NCBI GenBank assembly: GCA_002254885.1
Contig: NJDG01000017.1
Span: 1 to 38,116 of the forward strand
Length of the DNA stretch: 38,116 nt
Source of the DNA: Thermoplasmatales archaeon ex4572_165
GTDB lineage: Archaea > Thermoplasmatota > E2 > DHVEG-1
Reading direction: 5' to 3'
Position numbers and translations under genes: made by a program. The notes beneath the pieces were generated by a model. It did no database searches. It was not told where the DNA came from and was given only the letters and a program-made list of their open reading frames with translations. Positions 31,965 to 38,116 of this stretch are shown one piece after another; position 1 is the stretch's first letter; the number at the start of each line of letters is the position of its first letter.

Positions 31965-32531
31965 ATGAAATATGTCCCAGTTTTATTTTTACCAAGCGAT
32001 GATCAGAAAATAAGTTTGAATGCTATTGATCTTAAAAATCATATGGAAAAGGAAGGTTTTACAGATCTTTATGTAATCGATGAGTTGGGAATTAAAAAAA
32101 ATAAACCACATTATAAGTTTTATCAACGATTTTCTACTCTTTTTGATTTATGGGTTGATACTGGACCAAGAGATATCGGAGATGTCGTTGATGATATTTT
32201 TTCTGGTACGAAAATAATTATTATAAGACTGGATCTATGGACTGAGAATTCTTTAAAAAGTATTCGTGAAGTAACAGATCATGAAATTTATGTTGCAATT
32301 GATCTGAACAGTATTAGTTCTCTTTATGAAAGTCGTTTGTTTTTTGATGAGGCGGATGGTGTGGTTCTTTTTGTAACAGATAATAACACATTGAGGTTTA
32401 AACTTGAATCAGATATCAATCAACTCATCAAGGATACATCAGTTTATGTTTTTGACATGGAAAAAAATGAACATATCTGGTCCTCAAAAGATATTAAAGG
32501 TTTTTTAAGAGATATCAATCATTATTTGTGA
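31965..32531 (+). CDS. HisA/HisF-like archaeal protein, shortened
   Basis: A 188-residue protein related to the archaeal HisA/HisF-family paralogues of unknown substrate, not to canonical HisA. It has YVIDELGIKKNKPHYKFYQR, LFDLWVDTGPRDIGDVVDDI, TKIIIIRLDLWTENSLKSIR and VTDHEIYVAIDLNS, the repeated beta-alpha units of the half barrels. True HisA/HisF start with a catalytic Asp on strand 1; here that strand reads VPVLFLPSDD, so the usual Asp position is changed. The length is about 50 residues short of a full barrel. Catalysis on the histidine substrate is therefore unlikely. Its stop overlaps a GTG of the DUF2240 gene. Confidence 0.7.
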   Translation: MKYVPVLFLPSDDQKISLNAIDLKNHMEKEGFTDLYVIDELGIKKNKPHYKFYQRFSTLFDLWVDTGPRDIGDVVDDIFSGTKIIIIRLDLWTENSLKSIREVTDHEIYVAIDLNSISSLYESRLFFDEADGVVLFVTDNNTLRFKLESDINQLIKDTSVYVFDMEKNEHIWSSKDIKGFLRDINHYL

Positions 32532-32536
32532 TATAT

Positions 32537-33034
32537 ATGGATGATGAAATTGCAAAATGTGTCATTACATTTGTGATGAAAAACAATGGAAAACAAGAGA
32601 TACTTGAATCTGAGTTTTATCTTACGCTCTCAATGAAGCTTCAATGGTGTTCTCCTCATCTTGCCAAACAATTTATTCAACGTGCTCTGCAGGATATATT
32701 ACTTATAAAAAGGAAGGGTTTGTTATCTTCTAGTTTCTCTTTAAAAGATGTTCCTATTCCTGTTGGTTTTAAACCAACCAATGAGTTTTTTCAAAACTAT
32801 AAACCAAAACGATCTTCACTTAATACTGTCATAAAACCGGATTTATTATCGCATATTGCTTCAAATACATCGTTTTCTGATAATGAAATACAAACAAACA
32901 TTAAGAGTATAATGAAAGAAAAACAGGTATCCAAAAATATTGCGTTGCTTCTTTTTGGGAAAAAACATGATGTTTCAATTGACAACTATATGGCATCAGT
33001 TGAAGAAGATTTATTTATAAAAAATACAGAATGA
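32537..33034 (+). CDS. DUF2240 family protein
   Basis: About 165 residues of an archaeal family with no assigned function. MDDEIAKCVITFVMKNNGKQ and the following MKLQWCSPHLAKQFIQRALQD, then LLIKRKGLLSSSF, look like a helix-turn-helix/winged-helix unit. It is followed by DVPIPVGFKPTNEFF and a helical charged C-terminal half. The ATG at 32537 is preferred; an in-frame GTG at 32528 would overlap the HisA/HisF-like gene by 4 bp. Either way the two are probably co-transcribed. The 3' end overlaps the convergent permease gene by 20 bp. Confidence 0.78.
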   Translation: MDDEIAKCVITFVMKNNGKQEILESEFYLTLSMKLQWCSPHLAKQFIQRALQDILLIKRKGLLSSSFSLKDVPIPVGFKPTNEFFQNYKPKRSSLNTVIKPDLLSHIASNTSFSDNEIQTNIKSIMKEKQVSKNIALLLFGKKHDVSIDNYMASVEEDLFIKNTE

Positions 33035-34355
33035 TAGGGATAAGAAGGATTCCCATACAATGACTTCTACGCACGCCCCATTGAACAGGGATCATACCAA
33101 TACTTGTTGCAACAAAAAGAATGAGAAGGCCAAGTGGCCCTGTGAAAAGAAATACAAGTATAACAATAAGAAGGATTGTACCACCAACTAGGGGTTGGTA
33201 TGGAATGTTTGCAAAGTATTTTGCGAAGGTTTTCCCAACTTTTAGAGTTAAAAAGTAGGAGAGGGTTCCTGAAAGTAAAAGAGCAATGAGTAAATACGTT
33301 AGGTTGATTGGCATTAAAACTTGGGTCCATTCTTGTACTGAGATAAGTTCCATTATTGCAAGAGTTGCACCACTTCTTGATTTAAGTATGATGAATAATA
33401 CGATTACTACAAAAAATGCACATGCTGTGTTTACTGCTGAAAGTGTTATTATTGTTTGCTTATTATCTGATTCCCCTCGAAAGGTCATAGAAAGAATTGT
33501 TCCTGTGGCAGAAGTAATTCCAGGTATTATCGATACCAGGATACCTGCTCCCGATCCTGATAAAATGGAAAGAAAGGTTTGTTTTTTATGTTTGGATGGG
33601 TAATCTGTTTCTTCTATCTTTTGTTTTGGAATTGATGGTTTTGTTGCTAGCGATGTTAATAATGTTGGTAATCCAAATAGTCCAGAGAGTGCTGGAAAGA
33701 GTACTGGTGAATCAAGTCCTATTGGTGATTCGACGCTCATGCCAAGGGCCACCATTCCAAAAAATCCTGATAGTATAAATAGGAATAATGCAAATCCCAT
33801 TCCAAGAAATGCTGGAATTTTTCCTTTAAATCCAAACTCAGTTATTCGTGCTTTTTCAGTTGCAATCATAAGGATTGATATTGCAATTAACACATAAAGC
33901 ATGATATCTTGAAGAGTTGAATAAAATTGGAGGGGTTGGCCTATTATGAATCGAATTGGTAAAAGAATTAGAAAACATATGAGTATTGCTCCATAGCTAC
34001 CTAGTGCGGATATTGATACAGCCTCATATCCTTTTCCTTCAAGCAGCATTGTATGAGCGGGAAGTACGGATAATGCGGTATCTTCATCAGGTGCACCTAG
34101 AAAAGTCGTTGGTATAACATCATGAAATGTATGACTTATTGATACTGATAGGATAAAGATTGCAATTAGGATCAAAATAAATTCTTCTGTTACTCCATAA
34201 ACTGCAAGTCCACTAAGAAGAGCAATTATTGATGTTGAGAGAGATAATAGAATTAGAGCAATATTGTTGACATGAAGACCTGGGAGAAGTCCTGTTAGTA
34301 TACCTGTGAATACCCCTAAAATACAGAAGGTTATGATAAGTAAGAGATCTATCAT
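33015..34355 (-). CDS. DUF112/TctA-like membrane permease
   Basis: A 446-residue integral membrane protein with about eleven spans. Two inverted-repeat signature loops, GILTGLLPGLHVNN near the N-terminus and GAGILVSIIPGITSATGT in the middle, mark the TctA/DUF112 fold. In bacteria TctA is the large subunit of tripartite tricarboxylate transporters. Neither a TctB-like small subunit nor a TctC binding protein is encoded here, and archaeal DUF112 proteins usually occur alone, so the substrate is unknown. The start overlaps the stop of the upstream secreted OB-fold gene by 4 bp, which suggests joint function. It is convergent with DUF2240. Confidence 0.85.
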   Translation of the reverse strand: MIDLLLIITFCILGVFTGILTGLLPGLHVNNIALILLSLSTSIIALLSGLAVYGVTEEFILILIAIFILSVSISHTFHDVIPTTFLGAPDEDTALSVLPAHTMLLEGKGYEAVSISALGSYGAILICFLILLPIRFIIGQPLQFYSTLQDIMLYVLIAISILMIATEKARITEFGFKGKIPAFLGMGFALFLFILSGFFGMVALGMSVESPIGLDSPVLFPALSGLFGLPTLLTSLATKPSIPKQKIEETDYPSKHKKQTFLSILSGSGAGILVSIIPGITSATGTILSMTFRGESDNKQTIITLSAVNTACAFFVVIVLFIILKSRSGATLAIMELISVQEWTQVLMPINLTYLLIALLLSGTLSYFLTLKVGKTFAKYFANIPYQPLVGGTILLIVILVFLFTGPLGLLILFVATSIGMIPVQWGVRRSHCMGILLIPIILYFL

Positions 34356-34999
34356 TCTTTGTTCTCCATCACTGGTAGAATCGTATGATTTGATGATGTT
34401 AGTTTGAAAATATATCGAGTTTGAGGAGAATCGTAGGTGAGGTATGCTTTGAGATTAATTTGTTGTCCTGTGTATATGGTAAGGTTTTTGATGAATGGTT
34501 TTTTGACGATGCACATATATTCATTGTTTTCATCTATAAAATGAAAATAATCATCAAAAATAAGGTCGATATATCCCGTGACGTTGAGGTTTTGGTTAAC
34601 ATAATATGTTGGGTTTTTTGCTATGTCACTAAGGTCTAATGTGTTGTTAACCCATGTATTAAGAATGATGAACTTTTCGGATTTGTCTATGATAAGTTCC
34701 CAGTCATTTTGATATTGTTGCACGGTTCCTGTGGCTTGAACAAGATCTCCTTTTTGGATATTAACAGGGTTTTCCATAAAAAGTATTAATGTTGAATTGT
34801 TCTGTTGTATTGTTATAAGTTGACTGCCATAACTTGTGGTGTAATATTCTATGACTGTTCCATTTGTTGTTACTGTTTTTCCATCGTAGTCTCCAATTTG
34901 TTCTATGTCAATAATTGGAATCTGGGCAAATAATGATAATGTGTATAGAAAGATGATGCCACCTATTGATGAAATTATTGATAAATATTTAATATTCAT
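34352..34999 (-). CDS. Secreted or membrane-anchored protein with two OB-fold-like domains
   Basis: 215 residues. An N-terminal hydrophobic segment (YLSIISSIGGIIFLYTLSLF, about 5-25) is a signal or anchor. Two OB-like modules follow: the first about 33-115 (DGKTVTTNGTVIEYY, IQKGDLVQATGTVQQYQNDW), the second about 120-207 (YYVNQNLNVTGYIDLIFDDY, YTGQQINLKAYLTY). The pattern GDxVxATGTV is typical of extracytoplasmic OB folds. Sequons NNT, NVT and NLT could be glycosylated by AglB. Function is unknown, but the 4-bp coding overlap with the DUF112 permease suggests it may act as an extracellular partner. TTTAAATA on the minus strand near 35033-35040 is the likely TATA box. Confidence 0.7.
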   Translation of the reverse strand: MNIKYLSIISSIGGIIFLYTLSLFAQIPIIDIEQIGDYDGKTVTTNGTVIEYYTTSYGSQLITIQQNNSTLILFMENPVNIQKGDLVQATGTVQQYQNDWELIIDKSEKFIILNTWVNNTLDLSDIAKNPTYYVNQNLNVTGYIDLIFDDYFHFIDENNEYMCIVKKPFIKNLTIYTGQQINLKAYLTYDSPQTRYIFKLTSSNHTILPVMENKE

Positions 35000-35032
35000 T
35001 TATATCTTATGATATGAATATATATGTTTGGT

Positions 35033-35040
35033 ATTTAAAC
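35033..35040 (-). promoter_or_regulatory. Putative TATA box of the OB-fold/DUF112 pair
   Basis: TTTAAATA read on the minus strand, 34-41 nt before the ATG at 34999. Confidence 0.45.
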
Positions 35041-35219
35041 TTCGGGTTAATCTCTCGATAAAATTCAACAAATGTTTTTATAGTAGTAATAATATCTGTA
35101 TACTCTATTAAGTTTGAGATGGATATTAATAACAATAGTGAATGATTTGTTTTATTACAAAACATATATGCACTACTAAAAACATTATCCTTTTCAGTAA
35201 ATTCGATGGTGAGGCTACT

Positions 35220-37430
35220 ATGATTAAAAATGAAATTTCATTAAAGGTTTCTGAGGCTTTTCAACAAGATGTTGGATATGGGCGAGCTCGTATAGATAAT
35301 CAAACACGTATGGAACTTGATCTGTCCATAGGTGATGTTATTGAAATAGAAGGAATGAAAAAAACAGCGTCTGTTGTGTGGCGTGCACATCCAACTGACG
35401 AGGGAAAAAGAATCATACGAATTGATAATCTTACAAGGAAAAATTGCGGAACTGGCCTAGGTGACACATTAATCATCCGTAAGTCAAACGTCCAGTCTGC
35501 AAATACAGTAACCCTTGCCCCTTTGATTTCAAAAGGTCAACAAATACAATTTGGAAGCGGAATTGAAACATTAATAAAAAAAGGCCTCCTAAAAAGACCA
35601 TTATCAAAAGGAGATCATATGATTGTTCCAGGTATTGCATTATTTGGAAGTGCGCTTCCTTTTGCAATTATTAATACAAATCCAACAGGAATTGTCATCA
35701 TAAACGAAGAAACACTCATAAAAGTAAAGGAAGAAGCAGCAAAAACCATGGAACCAGAAGGACCAGTAGTTAGTTATGAAGATATTGGTGGTTTAAAGGG
35801 TGAATTAGAAAAAGTTAAGGAAATGATTCAACTACCTATTAAACACCCCACAATTTTCAATAGGCTTGGTATTGACCCTCCAAAAGGAGTGTTACTACAT
35901 GGCCCACCTGGAACAGGTAAAACATTAATTGCAAAAGCCGTTGCAAATGAATCAGGTGCAAGTTTTTACACAATTAATGGCCCTGAAATCATGAGTAAAT
36001 TTTATGGTCAAAGTGAAGAAAATCTCCGTAAAATTTTTGATGAGGCGGAAAAAAATGCACCATCAATCATTTTTATTGATGAAATTGATGCAATTGCAGG
36101 AAAGCGAAGTGAAACTCATGGAGAAGTTGAAAAAAGAGTTGTTTCCCAGTTACTAACTTTAATGGATGGATTAAAAGGAAGAGGTAAATTAATTGTAATT
36201 GGGGCAACAAACATTCCAGATTCATTGGATCCTGCATTACGTCGTCCTGGTAGATTTGATAGGGAAATACGTATTGATGCACCAGATAAAGATGGGAGAA
36301 AAGAAATTTTACAAATTCATACGCGTGGAATGCCAAAATCCAAAGAAGTTAAATTAGATAATATTGCCGATAGAACATATGGTTATGTTGGAGCGGATCT
36401 TGCAGCTCTTGCAAGAGAATCTGCAATGAATGCATTACGTCGTTATTTACCTGAGATAGATCTTGATAAACCAATTCCTGTTGAAATCCTTGAAAAAATG
36501 GAGGTTACAATAGATGATTTTAAAAATGCTCAACGTGGCATTGAACCTTCTGCTATGAGAGAATTCTTTGTTGAAATTCCAACAGTTACATGGAATGATG
36601 TTGGTGGTCTTGACGATGTAAAGCAAAATTTAAAAGAATCTGTTGAATGGCCTCTTTCTCAACCTGAAGTTTTTAAAAGATTAGGTATTAGTCCACCTCG
36701 TGGTATTCTTCTTTATGGTCCACCTGGAACAGGTAAAACCCTATTAGCAAAAGCTGTTGCTAATGAATCCGATGCTAATTTCATTTCAATTAAAGGACCA
36801 GAAGTTATGAGTAAATGGGTTGGAGAAAGTGAAAAGGCAGTTAGAGAATTATTCAAAAAAGCAAAACAAGTATCACCATCAATAGTATTTCTTGATGAAC
36901 TTGATTCAATTGCTCCTAGAAGAGGTGCATATTCAGGATCACATGTAACAGAAAGTGTTGTAAATCAATTATTAACTAGTATCGATGGTCTTGAAAGTAT
37001 GGAAGGTGTTGTAATTATTGGTGCAACAAACAGACCAGACATTATAGATCAAAGTTTATTGCGTCCAGGTAGATTTGATCGGTTAATTCTTACACCAGCA
37101 CCAGATACAAAAACACGTGAAGAAATTCTTAAGATTCATACAAAAAACATGCCCCTTGGTTCAAATGTTAATTTAAAAGATATTGCAGAAAAAACAAATG
37201 GTTTCTCAGGTGCTGATATTGAGGCTTTATGTAGAGAAGCGGCAATGATTGCATTAAGAGATAATATTAAAGCTAAAAAAATTGGTTTTAATTATTTCGA
37301 AAGTGCATTAAATATTGTTCGTGCAAGTCTAACAGATGATTTAATTAAATATTATGAAAAGATTGCTATTGAACTCGGAAAAGGTATTGCCAAAAAAGAT
37401 AAAAGAGATAAAGATATTCAATATACATAA
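35220..37430 (+). CDS. CDC48/VCP (p97)-type AAA+ ATPase
   Basis: Hexameric unfoldase that feeds proteins to the proteasome. The 736 residues from [26 protein letters not shown] comprise the double-psi barrel N domain (about 1-180) and two AAA modules. D1 has GPPGTGKT from residue 228, Walker [15 protein letters not shown], and arginine-finger region [11 protein letters not shown]2 has GPPGTGKT from residue 500, Walker [16 protein letters not shown], and [10 protein letters not shown]. The linker carries the usual [22 protein letters not shown]. The frame opens 26 codons earlier, but the ATG at 35220 has GGTGAGG a few bases before it and matches the family start. Upstream 35041-35219 holds TATA-like boxes (for example near 35075) and no gene. 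Confidence 0.97.
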   Translation: MIKNEISLKVSEAFQQDVGYGRARIDNQTRMELDLSIGDVIEIEGMKKTASVVWRAHPTDEGKRIIRIDNLTRKNCGTGLGDTLIIRKSNVQSANTVTLAPLISKGQQIQFGSGIETLIKKGLLKRPLSKGDHMIVPGIALFGSALPFAIINTNPTGIVIINEETLIKVKEEAAKTMEPEGPVVSYEDIGGLKGELEKVKEMIQLPIKHPTIFNRLGIDPPKGVLLHGPPGTGKTLIAKAVANESGASFYTINGPEIMSKFYGQSEENLRKIFDEAEKNAPSIIFIDEIDAIAGKRSETHGEVEKRVVSQLLTLMDGLKGRGKLIVIGATNIPDSLDPALRRPGRFDREIRIDAPDKDGRKEILQIHTRGMPKSKEVKLDNIADRTYGYVGADLAALARESAMNALRRYLPEIDLDKPIPVEILEKMEVTIDDFKNAQRGIEPSAMREFFVEIPTVTWNDVGGLDDVKQNLKESVEWPLSQPEVFKRLGISPPRGILLYGPPGTGKTLLAKAVANESDANFISIKGPEVMSKWVGESEKAVRELFKKAKQVSPSIVFLDELDSIAPRRGAYSGSHVTESVVNQLLTSIDGLESMEGVVIIGATNRPDIIDQSLLRPGRFDRLILTPAPDTKTREEILKIHTKNMPLGSNVNLKDIAEKTNGFSGADIEALCREAAMIALRDNIKAKKIGFNYFESALNIVRASLTDDLIKYYEKIAIELGKGIAKKDKRDKDIQYT

Positions 37431-37458
37431 ATAAAATTTGGATTATGAGGGATGAAGT

Positions 37459-37695
37459 ATGAAAGTAACTGAAAATGAGTTGAGAGGAAAAACAGTAATG
37501 AGTGAAGAAGGATTATATCTTGGCATCCTTCGTAATTCTACAGTAGATGAACGAACTGGTACATTGATTGATGTGCTTATTGAACCTTCTGATGATGTTG
37601 ATCCTAGATTATATCATCTAGATAAACAAGGAAATTTAGTGTTTCCATTTACATCATTAAAATCAGTAAAAGATGTTGTCATTATTGGACAATAA
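37459..37695 (+). CDS. PRC-barrel domain protein
   Basis: A 78-residue single PRC-barrel: ELRGKTVMSEEGLYLGILRN, ERTGTLIDVLIEPSDDVDPR, then NLVFPFTSLKSVKDVVIIG. Small stand-alone PRC-barrel proteins are common in archaea. They are conserved beside cell-division genes in some lineages (CdpB-type proteins that bind SepF), but no division gene lies here and I infer nothing beyond the fold. It follows CDC48 by 28 bp with GAGGGATG before the start, so is probably co-transcribed. A strong T-rich terminator follows. Confidence 0.88.
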   Translation: MKVTENELRGKTVMSEEGLYLGILRNSTVDERTGTLIDVLIEPSDDVDPRLYHLDKQGNLVFPFTSLKSVKDVVIIGQ

Positions 37696-37696
37696 T

Positions 37697-37730
37697 TCTT
37701 TTTTTCTTTATTTTTATTAAATTTTTTTTC
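37697..37730 (+). terminator. T-rich terminator after the PRC-barrel gene
   Basis: Three long T runs (seven, five and eight T) follow the stop codon closely, the strongest oligo-T terminator in the window; it probably ends the CDC48-PRC transcript. Confidence 0.6.
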
Positions 37731-38116
37731 TTAGAAAAAATTAATTCATTTAGCTCTTCTCCATCTTTATGTAAAATAATATACCAGAGATTTCGCACCC
37801 CTGCAAGAAGACGCGTTAATGTTTGCTTGATCTCTCCTTTACCTTTTAATATTTTTACTAAAGATGAATTATTCTGCATAAATTGGTTGTGACAATGCAA
37901 CACACATGGCAGAGCTATCATCCCAAACATAAAAAGACATACCTTTTACTTATAAAAATTAATTCATTTTTTCAGCAAGGGTGCGAAATAGAAAATATAC
38001 CATAATTTCATTCTTTAATTATTGAAAGTGATCTTTTTTCCAGGTTGAACTGTTTGATACACCCCCTTGTTTCCTATGGAACTTTAATTAATATTAGTAT
38101 TAATTTGTTAAAAAAA
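37731..38116. other. Gene-poor window end
   Basis: No convincing gene. An 82-codon minus-strand frame (37682-37930) runs into the terminator and matches nothing I know. At the far end, a minus-strand run near 38020-38080 reads GVYQTVQPGKKITFNN before a stop, which could be the decayed tail of some gene but is too short to call. The segment contains the separated inverted repeat listed next and a 16-bp direct repeat, aaaaattaattcattt (near 37737 and near 37956). Confidence 0.5.
37790..37989. repeat. Long-range inverted repeat, 15-bp arms
   Basis: The left arm atttcgcacccctgc (37790-37804) and right arm gcaagggtgcgaaat (37975-37989) are inverted copies at 14 of 15 positions, 170 bp apart. The arms are more GC-rich than their surroundings. 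They could be ends of a small non-autonomous element or a paired binding site; no target duplication is evident. Confidence 0.5.

Noticed and set aside
31965-32531. Calling this hisA
   Set aside because: It is short, lacks the strand-1 catalytic Asp pattern and sits with no histidine-synthesis gene; it matches the archaeal HisA/HisF-like paralogue group.
37682-37930. 82-codon minus-strand frame
   Set aside because: It runs through the terminator of the PRC-barrel gene, ends in Lys/Ile low complexity, lacks a recognisable motif and has no clear ribosome-binding sequence.
38010-38085. Minus-strand run ending GVYQTVQPGKKITFNN that looks like a protein C-terminus
   Set aside because: Stop codons interrupt it about 20 codons upstream and the window ends; too short to support a gene or named remnant.

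Overview
The window is a contiguous piece of an AT-rich archaeal chromosome, most likely a euryarchaeon of the Thermoplasmatota or a neighbouring lineage. Archaeal marker genes are spread along its whole length: geranylgeranylglyceryl phosphate synthase, two geranylgeranyl reductases, AglB oligosaccharyltransferase, two-subunit GMP synthase, Pth2, pyruvoyl-dependent arginine decarboxylase, CDC48, an archaeal HisA/HisF-like protein, DUF2240 and DUF5749. Promoters look archaeal (TTTAAATA or TTTATAA boxes about 25 nt before short leaders). No rRNA, tRNA or CRISPR array was found. The phylum call is an inference from gene content.

Layout. 1-2.7 kb: 3' part of mtnA, tail to tail with topA. 2.9-4.2 kb: a DUF4143-type AAA ATPase whose promoter lies between the arms of a perfect 13-bp inverted repeat. 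4.4-6.4 kb: purE-guaAb-guaAa purine operon. 6.4-8.3 kb: an accessory island with a transposase-like remnant and two divergent secreted CARDB-like proteins, bracketed by 39-bp near-identical direct repeats; the right copy is the 3' end of ubiX. 8.2-13.3 kb (minus): ubiX, GGGP synthase, FBPase/IMPase, a DUF368 lipid-carrier transporter, dihydroorotase, AMMECR1. 13.4-17.0 kb (minus): AglB and a 400-residue extracellular repeat region in another frame, apparently one gene split by a +1 shift. 17.1-23.0 kb: PRPP synthase, a large glycosylatable surface protein, a geranylgeranyl reductase, DUF5749-Pth2, and a PGF-CTERM-like surface protein. 23.2-28.8 kb (plus): tandem winged-helix protein, DUF99, ferredoxin, geranylgeranyl reductase, NAD kinase, JAMM protease, polytopic membrane protein, PH-domain membrane protein. 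28.9-33.0 kb: arginine decarboxylase, PEP synthase with a damaged N-terminus, HisA/HisF-like protein, DUF2240. 33.0-35.0 kb (minus): DUF112/TctA-like permease and a secreted OB-fold protein. 35.2-37.7 kb: CDC48 and a PRC-barrel protein, then a 420-bp gene-poor end.

Two themes connect the genes. Isoprenoid lipids: GGGP synthase, two reductases with a ferredoxin, UbiX (prenyl-FMN, needed by the UbiD-type decarboxylase of the archaeal mevalonate route) and a DUF368 polyprenyl-phosphate transporter. Cell surface: AglB, a PGF-CTERM-like archaeosortase substrate and several sequon-rich secreted proteins. The observations most worth checking are the AglB frame break at a UUU-UGA site, the direct-repeat-bounded island that duplicates the ubiX tail, and the lost ATP-binding segment of PEP synthase.
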